From: an uncultured Spartobacteria bacterium
GTDB lineage: Bacteria > Verrucomicrobiota > Verrucomicrobiia > Chthoniobacterales > UBA6821
Direction: 5' to 3'
Assembly (NCBI GenBank): GCA_903831635.1
Contig: CAIKYN010000183.1
Span: forward strand, 1 to 7,832
Length of the DNA stretch: 7,832 nucleotides
How positions within the stretch are numbered: the stretch's first letter is position 1; each line of letters begins with the position of its first letter. Shown here one piece after another: positions 1-6,246 of this stretch. Under the pieces are notes generated by a model that was given only the letters and a program-made list of their open reading frames with translations, was not told where the DNA came from and made no database searches. The position numbers and the translations under genes are program-made.

Positions 1-279
1 CTTGGCGAGAACCTGAGGATCATACCCGGCGAGTCTTGGATCCTGGGGAAAGAGATGTAGTCCGTAGAAATAGAGACCGACACAGAAAAGCAGCGCCAAG
101 GAAACCCAAAGAAGCAGATTGAAGAGGGCCTCCCGATAGGTGGTCTCATGCTCTTTCCCGTTTCTGCGCCGCATATCCAGGAAGAGACTTCCCAGGATCA
201 TCAGGACGAAGAGTCCATAGAGCCACCAGACGTGCTCCATGGGAAACAGCTCAGGGTGATAGGCGGAGGCGAGAATCAC
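1..279 (-). CDS. TerC-family integral membrane protein, N-terminal part (cut by window edge)
   Basis: Only the first 93 codons are inside the window; the frame is open to base 1. The visible protein has a first membrane helix (about residues 17-34, containing WWLYGLFVLMILGSLFLD), a short basic loop with RRRNGKEHE, the segment YREALFNLLLWVSLALLF and a second helix ending in GLYFYG. This order (helix ending in LD, charged loop with HE, then EAL plus a hydrophobic stretch) is typical of the TerC/Alx family, whose better-studied members export manganese or supply metal to exported proteins; the exact substrate here is unknown. I chose the GTG start at 279 because it overlaps the TGA of the upstream CNNM-like gene (GTGA) and has AAGAGG 7 nt upstream. 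An in-frame ATG at 240 would give a protein 13 residues shorter, but has only a weak ribosome site. It is the third gene of the minus-strand operon. Confidence 0.78.
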   Translation of the reverse strand, partial: MILASAYHPELFPMEHVWWLYGLFVLMILGSLFLDMRRRNGKEHETTYREALFNLLLWVSLALLFCVGLYFYGLHLFPQDPRLAGYDPQVLAK

Positions 280-1580
280 GATTTTTCCTCTTCGTCTTCG
301 AGCAAGGAGAGATTCGGATCACGGCTCACGAGCAGTTTATCAATCCGCTGACGGTCCATATCGACGATCTCAAAGCAGAAGCCATTCCGCTTGAACTTCT
401 CCCCTTCCTCCGGGATGTGACCCAGGTGATGCAGGACAAAACCACCGATGGTCTGGTAGCGGTTCGTCACAAGTTCCTCATCGGGTAGTTCCAACGAAAT
501 GGCCTGAGATGTCTCCTCGAAATCGAGCTGAGCATCGATCAGCCAGCTCCCATCCTCGCGAGTAATGATCTCGGGATAATGCTGACGAACACCACGCTCT
601 GGCAGTCGGCCAACGATCGCCTCGACCACATCCTTGAGCGTGACCATTCCTTCCACGACACCGAACTCATCCACAACGAGGGCCACATGCCGGCGGGTCG
701 TTCGGAATTCCTCAATAAGGCGGGTGGCCGACATGGTGGAGGGGACAAAGAGCGGCTGATTGAGGACATCCACGAGCTTCACAGAGCCGGTCATGGAGAT
801 GTTGGCCCAGAGGGACTTCACCGAGACGATACCTCTGATATTGTCATGGGTCCCCTCAAAGACGGGATAATCAGAGTGTCCTGCACCAGCGATCCGTCTC
901 CAGTTGACTTCGTTCGGGTCATCCAGATCGAGCCAAGTCACACGCGAGCGCGGGGTCATGAGTTCCGCAGCGGATTGTTCGTCGAGATCGAGGACACCCT
1001 CGACCATCTCCTTCTCGGCAACGTCGAAGGCGCCGCTCTCCAGTCCCTCATCCATCATCTGAAGCACCTCATCCTCGGTTTGCTCGGCGGTACGGGTCCG
1101 ATCAATATGGAGGACACTTAGGAACGAAGAAAGAATCCCCCAGACCAGCTCCGCAAGTGGATCAAGCCAAATGGTCAACCAATGGGCAAGGCGAGCCGCG
1201 GCCCTAATGGGAAGCGATTCATGAAGAGCCTCTCCGAGGGCACGTGAGAGAAGGATCCCCAGAAGAAGAATCAGGAAGGAGAGGATTGTAGCGGAAGCTC
1301 CAATCAGGAGAGCAAAGAGAATTGGAGGAGCATCCTTCCCCAAGGCAAGAAGATCCCGCATCGCCAGCATCGAGGCCAGGGTGAAGAAGAAGACTGAGGC
1401 GAGACGGAGTCCGGGACGGGGACGGGAGCCAGATCCTAGAAAGGAGACAACGCCATCGGCATCCCCTCGCCTCTTAAGAAGGACCACATCGGCCATAACA
1501 AAAAGGCCGCCCGCAATAATCAGGGCGAGCGGAATCAGCAGGATGACCAAGTAATGCTCAAGAAAACCGAGATAGCTCAT
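276..1580 (-). CDS. CNNM/CorC (HlyC-type) membrane protein: DUF21, CBS pair and CorC_HlyC domains
   Basis: This 434-residue protein has the complete domain order of the CNNM/CorC/HlyC (UPF0053) family, whose studied members are linked to magnesium efflux or divalent-cation homeostasis. Residues 1-155 form a DUF21-like membrane region with hydrophobic segments at about 9-31, 59-78 and 86-113. An acidic connector follows (EDEVLQMMDEG, about 169-179), then LMTPRSRVTWLDLD (207-220, the family's MTPR motif) opening a CBS pair that continues through VVDEFGVVEGMVTLKDVVEA (302-321). The C-terminal CorC_HlyC domain (about 343-418) contains WLIDAQLDFEE, TIGGFVLHHLG and FEIVDMDRQRI. The tail is strongly acidic. 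An oddity: the DUF21 signature usually written GExxPK appears here as GILLSR (108-113), and the first helix lacks the usual Ser/Glu-Thr pattern, so transport may be altered. Start ATG at 1580 overlaps the HAD gene's stop (ATGA) and has no strong SD, consistent with coupling. Confidence 0.93.
   Translation of the reverse strand: MSYLGFLEHYLVILLIPLALIIAGGLFVMADVVLLKRRGDADGVVSFLGSGSRPRPGLRLASVFFFTLASMLAMRDLLALGKDAPPILFALLIGASATILSFLILLLGILLSRALGEALHESLPIRAAARLAHWLTIWLDPLAELVWGILSSFLSVLHIDRTRTAEQTEDEVLQMMDEGLESGAFDVAEKEMVEGVLDLDEQSAAELMTPRSRVTWLDLDDPNEVNWRRIAGAGHSDYPVFEGTHDNIRGIVSVKSLWANISMTGSVKLVDVLNQPLFVPSTMSATRLIEEFRTTRRHVALVVDEFGVVEGMVTLKDVVEAIVGRLPERGVRQHYPEIITREDGSWLIDAQLDFEETSQAISLELPDEELVTNRYQTIGGFVLHHLGHIPEEGEKFKRNGFCFEIVDMDRQRIDKLLVSRDPNLSLLEDEEEKS
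287..292 (-). promoter_or_regulatory. Ribosome binding site that decides the GTG start of the TerC-like gene
   Basis: On the minus strand this reads AAGAGG, 7 nt before the GTG at 279. It lies inside the last codons (the Glu-rich tail) of the CNNM-like gene. It favours the overlapping GTG over the internal ATG at 240 and suggests translational coupling. Confidence 0.6.
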
Positions 1581-2254
1581 GCAGCGGAGGATTCCATAAG
1601 CTTGGACAGCACCTCGGGAGAAACCTCTATGAGTGACTCCACGGATAGGTCACAATCACCGCACTCGATGAGTGAAGCGAGAGGGTTCGTGGTTGCGACC
1701 CCGACGACTTTCATCCCACCCCGTCGGGCGGCCTCGATTCCGGCAAAGGCATCCTCGATGACGATGCATCGCTGAGGAGCGAGTCCGAGAAGAGCCGCTC
1801 CTTTGAGAAAAACCTCGGGATCAGGCTTCCCATGAGTGACATCCGTGCCACAGACGACAGCATCAAAGAAGGCATCCAGGCCCGTCGCGGCAAAAAGCGC
1901 ATCGAGATTGCCACGCGGTGTGGAGGAACCGACGGCTCGGGGAATTCCGGCCTCCTTGAGGGCAAGCAGCAACTCACGGGCGCCGGGCAGTACGACGACT
2001 CCTTCTGCGGCGACGAGTTCCCGATAGAGCTCTTCCTTGCGATCGGCCAATACTTTGACGAGGTGAGGATCGCTTCCCCAACCCAGCGCCGGGATAATGA
2101 CCTCATTCTTCTTGCCGAATCCGGCCTTGAAATGTCCCTCAGGGAGTGAGAGTCCCCGTTCCGCCGCCAAAAGATCCCAGGAACGCTCATGCTGGGAGGA
2201 AGAGTCGATCACGACTCCATCCCAGTCAAAAAGGACACCGAACGAATGATTCAT
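1577..2254 (-). CDS. HAD-superfamily hydrolase, subfamily IA (beta-phosphoglucomutase-like phosphatase)
   Basis: This is a 225-residue cytoplasmic enzyme of the usual length for subfamily IA HAD proteins. Motif I is FDWDGVVIDS, with nucleophile Asp10 and acid/base Asp12. Motif II is AVGSST (Ser110 region). The motif III Lys is in HGKPDPEVF (Lys143), and the second acidic motif is IVIEDAFAGIEAA (Glu167/Asp168), which binds Mg2+. A helical cap lies at about residues 17-85. His22 followed by SW, exactly 12 residues after the nucleophile, and the DRKEELY segment resemble beta-phosphoglucomutase. The substrate cannot be assigned; a sugar-phosphate phosphatase or phosphomutase is most likely. The frame is open upstream to 2440, but the conserved domain begins right after the ATG at 2254, which is preceded directly by AAGGA. 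The longer start would run across the divergent gene. An in-frame ATG at 2296 is a weaker alternative. It is the first gene of the minus-strand operon and overlaps the CNNM-like gene by 4 bases. Confidence 0.9.
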   Translation of the reverse strand: MNHSFGVLFDWDGVVIDSSSQHERSWDLLAAERGLSLPEGHFKAGFGKKNEVIIPALGWGSDPHLVKVLADRKEELYRELVAAEGVVVLPGARELLLALKEAGIPRAVGSSTPRGNLDALFAATGLDAFFDAVVCGTDVTHGKPDPEVFLKGAALLGLAPQRCIVIEDAFAGIEAARRGGMKVVGVATTNPLASLIECGDCDLSVESLIEVSPEVLSKLMESSAA

Positions 2255-2274
2255 TCCTTCATTAATGAGGGAAT
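2253..2274. promoter_or_regulatory. 22-bp near-perfect palindrome in the divergent spacer, candidate operator
   Basis: Bases 2253-2274 read ATTCCTTCATT followed by AATGAGGGAAT. Ten of the eleven symmetric pairs match; the only exception is the T/G pair 2258/2269. The axis lies between 2263 and 2264. It covers the start codon and AAGGA of the HAD gene and sits 72 bases upstream of the Deg-like start. A site for a dimeric repressor, or an mRNA hairpin hiding the HAD start, would both fit. The symmetry is seen; the function is inferred. Confidence 0.45.
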
Positions 2275-2335
2275 CAGCAGAGTGCGGCAACGTCATTCTG
2301 GAAGGGTTGCACTCCTCGGACACTTGGGCGAAACT
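2261..2335. promoter_or_regulatory. Divergent promoter region, weak candidate hexamers only
   Basis: The 91-base spacer between the two divergent starts must carry promoters for both blocks if they start here. On the plus strand TTGCAC (2307-2312) is followed after 17 bp by GAAACT (2330-2335), a poor -10 that would give an almost leaderless transcript for the protease. On the minus strand TTGCCG (2290-2285) is followed after 18 bp by ATTAAT (2266-2261), inside the palindrome. Neither pair is close to consensus, and sigma-factor preferences of this organism are unknown. Confidence 0.22.
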
Positions 2336-2345
2336 CATCCGACTC

Positions 2346-3851
2346 ATGAGCCACCGAAAATTCCTCCCTATCCTGGGCTTGATTCTCGCGACCGCTCTCC
2401 CGATCTGCGCCAAGGATCCCGCCGTAGACAAAAACGCCAAAGGCGGAGCCGTGAATGGACAAAACCTCTCGGCAAGCGTGGTCAGGATCGAAGTGACCGA
2501 TCAGGAAGCGGATTACGCATCCCCTTGGAATGCTGGTCATATCGGAGGAGGCATCGGCTCGGGATTTGTGATTATGGCTCCCGGTGGAAAGAAACGGATC
2601 CTTACCAACGCCCATGTGGTGAGCAATGCACGCTTCATCACACTGACCCGCGAACGGTTAAGTCATCCCTACACGGCCCATGTGGAGTTCATCGCCCACG
2701 ATTGTGATCTGGCCCTGCTGAGTGTCGATGACCCTGCCTTCTTTGAGGGAACTATCCCGCTGGAACTCGGGGGTGTCCCCCTGATCGAGAGCGGGGTAAG
2801 TGTTTATGGGTATCCCCTTGGTGGAGAGCGTCTCAGCGTGACCAGAGGCGTCGTCTCTAAAATCGATTTTGATCTCTATACCCACTCCGGCGTTGATTCC
2901 CATCTGGTCATCCAGATTGATGCCGCGATTAATCCCGGCAATAGCGGCGGCCCCGTCCTTCAGGAAGGGAAGGTGGTCGGCGTGGCTTTCCAAGGGTATT
3001 CGGGTGATGTGGCGCAGAATGTCGGCTTCATGATCCCGATCCCTGTGATCGACCGTTTTCTGAAAGATCTCTCAAAGGGAACGTATACAGGCTACACCGA
3101 CCTCTCGATCACCTTCCGCCCGCTTCTCAGTGCCCCTGCCCGCAAGGCCCTCGGCATCCGGGATGATGACCGCGGAATCCTTGTCACCGATGTTCAGGAA
3201 AAGGGGTCGTCCCATGGGTTTCTGCAAAAAGGTGACGTGCTCCTTTCCATCGATGGTCATCCCATTGCCAGCAACGGACGCGTCGAACTCGATGGCCAGT
3301 CGATCGACATGACCGAGGTGGTGGAACAGAAATTCGAGGGAGATAAGGTTCGTTTCGGAATCCTACGCGATGGAAAACCGCTTGAAGTGGAATTCCCGCT
3401 CCAAGGCACCTGGCCCTTTAAGATGCAGGGAAATGCCTACGACGAAAAGCCCCGTTACCTGCTCCATGGGGGACTGCTCTTCCAACCGCTCGACCGAAAC
3501 TTCCTGAATGCGGACAGCACGGCTGATCTGAGGATCAAGCGGGCCTTCGAGGACTTCGTGGAAAAACATCTTTATCTGGAGCGCCCCGAGATTGTCGTTC
3601 TAAGCCGCGTACTGGCTGATCCTGTGAACAAGGAATGCGATGGTCTGAGGCCCGGTATTGTCGACACCATCAATGGAAGGAAGATCCGCTCGCTCGCTGA
3701 TGTCGCCACGGCCTTGGAACAGCCTGCCCACTATGATGTCGTGATTCTTGAGGGCACTGGGGTGCCGATCGTGCTGAGCCGTGAAGAAGTCATGAAAGCG
3801 AATCCTCGCATCATGCAAACCTACGGCGTCCCCTCACCCCGGAACCTCTAA
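2346..3851 (+). CDS. Exported Deg9-like (HtrA-type) serine protease with PDZ domains
   Basis: This 501-residue protein is an HtrA/Deg serine endopeptidase predicted to act outside the cytoplasm. A signal peptide (about 1-22: basic SHRK, hydrophobic LPILGLILATAL, possible cut after ICA) precedes a trypsin-like domain (about 40-245). The triad is complete: His90 in TNAHVV, Asp121 in HDCDLALL and Ser200 in NPGNSGGPV. A first PDZ domain spans about 255-352 (GILVTDVQ, LQKGDVLLSIDGHPI). A second PDZ-like C-terminal region at about 370-501 carries GGLLFQPL, EIVVLSRVL and INGRKIRSLADV. ECD/DCD-LALL, VYGYPLGG, IQIDAAINPGNSGGP and this C-terminal region match the Deg9/Deg2 branch known from plants and some bacteria rather than E. 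coli DegP. The frame is open from 2265, but the ATG at 2346 sits directly before the signal peptide; its SD is weak. The next gene, 10 bases downstream, is an inactive paralogue. Confidence 0.93.
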   Translation: MSHRKFLPILGLILATALPICAKDPAVDKNAKGGAVNGQNLSASVVRIEVTDQEADYASPWNAGHIGGGIGSGFVIMAPGGKKRILTNAHVVSNARFITLTRERLSHPYTAHVEFIAHDCDLALLSVDDPAFFEGTIPLELGGVPLIESGVSVYGYPLGGERLSVTRGVVSKIDFDLYTHSGVDSHLVIQIDAAINPGNSGGPVLQEGKVVGVAFQGYSGDVAQNVGFMIPIPVIDRFLKDLSKGTYTGYTDLSITFRPLLSAPARKALGIRDDDRGILVTDVQEKGSSHGFLQKGDVLLSIDGHPIASNGRVELDGQSIDMTEVVEQKFEGDKVRFGILRDGKPLEVEFPLQGTWPFKMQGNAYDEKPRYLLHGGLLFQPLDRNFLNADSTADLRIKRAFEDFVEKHLYLERPEIVVLSRVLADPVNKECDGLRPGIVDTINGRKIRSLADVATALEQPAHYDVVILEGTGVPIVLSREEVMKANPRIMQTYGVPSPRNL

Positions 3852-3861
3852 TTTCTGGAAG

Positions 3862-5376
3862 ATGTCCTTGATAAAACGATTCCTCTCCTTGGTCGGCTTC
3901 CTAGCTGCCTGGCTGGCACTGATGACAAGTTGTCAGGAAAAGAAATCCAATACCCTCACGCCGAATCAATTGGGGGCGTCAGTGCTCCGAGTCACCTCGA
4001 CGATCCAATATCCTGACAACCGCCGCCCCTGGATCAAGAAGCAGCCGTTCACGCGCGCAGGACTCGGGACAATCATCGAGGGAGGACGCCTGTTAGTCAC
4101 GGCGGACATGGTTGCCCATGCCTCCTATATCGGCTTGGAAAAGCCAGAGGATGGACCGAAGGGCACGGCCGTCGTGGAAGCAATCGACGAGGAATGCAAT
4201 CTGGCAGTCCTCAAGCCGGTGGAGCCTGAATTCCTGAAGGGAACGCAACCGCTCCAGCTTGACTCAATAATCACCCCAGGGAGTTCCCTCGAGATCCTCC
4301 AGCTCGAGCCGAACGGATCACCAGCTCTCAGTCCTGCAAGCGTCACCACGGTCGCCGTGATGCCGTATTCCTCGGATGGCGGTGCGTATCTGCTCTACCG
4401 TGCTTCCACGACAATCCCTCAGCGGGAGGGGAGTTTTGTCATTCCGGCACTGAATGGGGGGAAACTGGCCGGACTGGTGATGCGTTACGATCCCCACACT
4501 CAGTCAGCGGATATCATTCCAGCTCCGCTGATCGCCCGATTCCTGAAAGAGAGCGGAAAGCCCGGATACTCAGGATTAGCCCGAGCCGGACTGACCTATG
4601 GAGAGGCACGCGGAAGTACCTTGAGCAAATGGCTGGGGGTTCCCAAGGAGATGACCGGTGTCTATATCACCTCCATCACACCGGGTGGCCCTGCAGAAAA
4701 AGCAGGCCTGAGAAAAGGTGATCTGATCGTGCGTGCCGGAAGTAAAACGATCGATGGCGAGGGAAATTACACCGACCCCCGTCTCGGTAAAATCAACTTC
4801 AGCAACCTTGCCACCCTGGAATCCTCAGTCGGTGACAAGGGGGAGATTGTTTATTTCCGAAGCGCAGGCGAAGGCACTGGCACACTGGGAACAGCAACAT
4901 TGACACTGGAAGGAAGGAATCCCTTGGCTGAAATCAGTCCTGCGCGCCTGAAGGGCGACTCTGTTCCCTTTACCTTCCTTGGCGGGCTACTCTTTCAGGA
5001 GCTCAGTAGACCTTACCTACGGGAATGGGGAAGTAATTGGAGAACCGACGCTCCGCAGAATCTGGTAGCACTGGATACCTTCCAAGAAGATTTGCCAAAA
5101 GATCAGCAGAGACTGGTCATCATTTCTGCCATCCTCCCCTCCTCTCAGACCATCGGTCTGCAGGAGCTTGCACATAAGGTGGTCGTGTCGATCAATGGCA
5201 TGTCGATTCATGGTCTGGCTGATGTGAGCGAGGCCATCAAACATCCACAAAACGGCTTCCAGAGAATCGATCTGGAAGGGTCAGCCGGTCCGATCTATCT
5301 AAACGCCTCGACACTGGAAGCAGAGGAGGCTCAACTTCGGCGTCAGTACGGTATCCCAGCTAAGGATAATCGATAG
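3862..5376 (+). CDS. Deg9-like pseudoprotease, predicted lipoprotein, paralogue of the upstream protease
   Basis: This 504-residue protein follows the upstream protease end to end. Shared landmarks include ASVLRVT near the N-terminus, the PDZ (GVYITSITPGGPAEKAGLRKGD, about 266-287), GGLLFQEL (374-381), LVIISAIL (418-425), INGMSIHGLADV (444-455) and the final YGIP. The catalytic sites are lost. The His position reads TADMVA (Met83), the Asp position EECNLAVL (Asn113), and GNSGGP is replaced by GSFVIP, with Phe192 at the Ser position in an ungapped match. Proteolysis is therefore very unlikely; a scaffold, substrate-binding or regulatory role is inferred. The N-terminus (MSLIKR, hydrophobic stretch, ALMTSC) resembles a lipoprotein signal with Cys24 as the lipid site, although Met at -3 of the lipobox is unusual. 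The full-length open frame argues against simple gene decay. GGAAG abuts the ATG with no spacer. It is almost certainly co-transcribed with the protease 10 bases upstream. Confidence 0.88.
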   Translation: MSLIKRFLSLVGFLAAWLALMTSCQEKKSNTLTPNQLGASVLRVTSTIQYPDNRRPWIKKQPFTRAGLGTIIEGGRLLVTADMVAHASYIGLEKPEDGPKGTAVVEAIDEECNLAVLKPVEPEFLKGTQPLQLDSIITPGSSLEILQLEPNGSPALSPASVTTVAVMPYSSDGGAYLLYRASTTIPQREGSFVIPALNGGKLAGLVMRYDPHTQSADIIPAPLIARFLKESGKPGYSGLARAGLTYGEARGSTLSKWLGVPKEMTGVYITSITPGGPAEKAGLRKGDLIVRAGSKTIDGEGNYTDPRLGKINFSNLATLESSVGDKGEIVYFRSAGEGTGTLGTATLTLEGRNPLAEISPARLKGDSVPFTFLGGLLFQELSRPYLREWGSNWRTDAPQNLVALDTFQEDLPKDQQRLVIISAILPSSQTIGLQELAHKVVVSINGMSIHGLADVSEAIKHPQNGFQRIDLEGSAGPIYLNASTLEAEEAQLRRQYGIPAKDNR

Positions 5377-5392
5377 AGCAACCTCGTCTTGA

Positions 5393-5425
5393 TCTTCTCT
5401 TTTGGCACTCGACGCGCAGAGAAGA
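5393..5425. repeat. Short inverted repeat in the spacer before the mannosyltransferase gene
   Basis: TCTTCTCT (5393-5400) and AGAGAAGA (5418-5425) are perfect 8-base arms around a 17-base loop. No T-run follows on either strand, so it does not look like a standard intrinsic terminator. It is the only structure I see in the 82-base gap 5377-5458, where no convincing promoter is visible. It could be a weak attenuating hairpin or chance. Confidence 0.3.
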
Positions 5426-5458
5426 GGCGCTAATTTAACCCATCTTCCCATTTTCATC

Positions 5459-6202
5459 ATGTCCGAACGTACCCTCGTCGTCGTCCCTACCTATAACGAG
5501 AGAGAAAACCTACCGAAACTGGTCGAGCGTCTCTTCGCGTTACCTGATGCCGTCGAGATCCTTGTCGTTGATGACGGCTCACCAGATGGGACAGGCCAGT
5601 GGGTGACGGAGACCGCCACAAGCGAGCCTCGCCTCCATCTCCTCTCACGAACCGCAAAGAACGGACTGGGCCGCGCTTACGTGGCAGGATTCCAATGGGC
5701 CCTCGAACATGAATACGACCTTGTCGTCCAAATGGATGCCGATTTCTCACACAGTCCGGAAGATGTCCCGAAACTGCTTGCAGGGATCAGGGCAACAGGT
5801 GCTGATCTGGCCATCGGTTCCCGATATGTCGGGGGAATTCGTGTTATTAACTGGCCCCTCAAGCGCCTCGTGCTCAGCGTGGGTGCCTCCTATTATGTGA
5901 AGTGGATCACCGGTCTTCCTGTCTGGGATCCCACGGGTGGATTTAAATGCTGGCGCCGCCGGACCTTGGAGGCAATCGACCTTCCTTCGGTAAAATCAAA
6001 CGGATACGGCTTCCAGATTGAGATGAATCACCGAACCTGGAGCCGAGGGTTCAAGGTGGCCGAGGTTCCCATTATCTTTGCCGATCGCATCGAGGGTGTC
6101 TCCAAAATGTCGAAGAAGATCGTCATCGAGGCGCTCCTGATGGTCTGGGGTCTGCTGATCAGCAGTGGATTCCAGAGATCACCCCGCTCCAGCTGCCTCT
6201 GA
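5459..6202 (+). CDS. Polyprenyl-phosphate mannose synthase (DPM1-like GT2 glycosyltransferase)
   Basis: This 247-residue soluble GT-A fold enzyme transfers a hexose, typically mannose from GDP-mannose, to a polyprenyl phosphate on the cytoplasmic side of the membrane. Visible motifs are VVVPTYNERENLP (7-19), LVVDDGSPDGTG (35-46), GLGRAYVAGF (69-78), the metal site QMDADFSHSP (91-100), AIGSRYVGG (118-126), DPTGGFKCWRR (157-167), GYGFQIEMN (182-190) and FADRIEGVSKMS (207-218). These are the full DPM1/Ppm1 set. There is no C-terminal membrane domain, unlike two-part bacterial relatives, so it is the short DPM1 form. Sugar specificity cannot be read from sequence. The frame is open from a TTG at 5402, but homology begins just after the ATG at 5459; that ATG is preceded by a C/T-rich stretch without an SD. 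The gene lies 44 bases upstream of the DUF2723 glycosyltransferase, its likely user. Confidence 0.92.
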   Translation: MSERTLVVVPTYNERENLPKLVERLFALPDAVEILVVDDGSPDGTGQWVTETATSEPRLHLLSRTAKNGLGRAYVAGFQWALEHEYDLVVQMDADFSHSPEDVPKLLAGIRATGADLAIGSRYVGGIRVINWPLKRLVLSVGASYYVKWITGLPVWDPTGGFKCWRRRTLEAIDLPSVKSNGYGFQIEMNHRTWSRGFKVAEVPIIFADRIEGVSKMSKKIVIEALLMVWGLLISSGFQRSPRSSCL

Positions 6203-6246
6203 ATCAGATTCCACGCTCCCATTACTTTTTCATTCATCCCACCCCA

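Noticed and set aside
579..1121. 180-codon plus-strand frame opposite the CNNM-like gene
   Set aside because: It mirrors the conserved CBS region of the true gene, shows no domain or signal, and has a His/Asp-rich composition typical of a reverse-strand shadow.
2255..2440. 62-residue N-terminal extension of the HAD protein from an ATG at 2440
   Set aside because: The HAD fold starts right after the ATG at 2254, the extension has no domain, and it would overlap the signal-peptide region of the divergent protease gene.
2189..2707. 172-codon plus-strand frame spanning the HAD start, spacer and start of the protease gene
   Set aside because: It crosses the divergent spacer and overlaps two well-supported genes in other frames; the product is Arg/Ser-rich with no recognisable feature.
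3862..5376. The second Deg-like gene as a decayed pseudogene
   Set aside because: The frame is intact over 504 codons, the signal, PDZ and C-terminal motifs are retained, and replacements are concentrated at the catalytic sites, so a functional non-catalytic protein is more likely.
5393..5425. Intrinsic terminator after the pseudoprotease gene
   Set aside because: The 8-base stem has a long 17-base loop, is AT-rich in its arms and has no following T-run on either strand; it is listed only as an inverted repeat.
5402..5458. 19-residue extension of the DPM1-like enzyme from a TTG at 5402
   Set aside because: The conserved strand VVVPTYNE begins seven residues after the ATG at 5459, the normal position for this family, and the TTG has no supporting SD.
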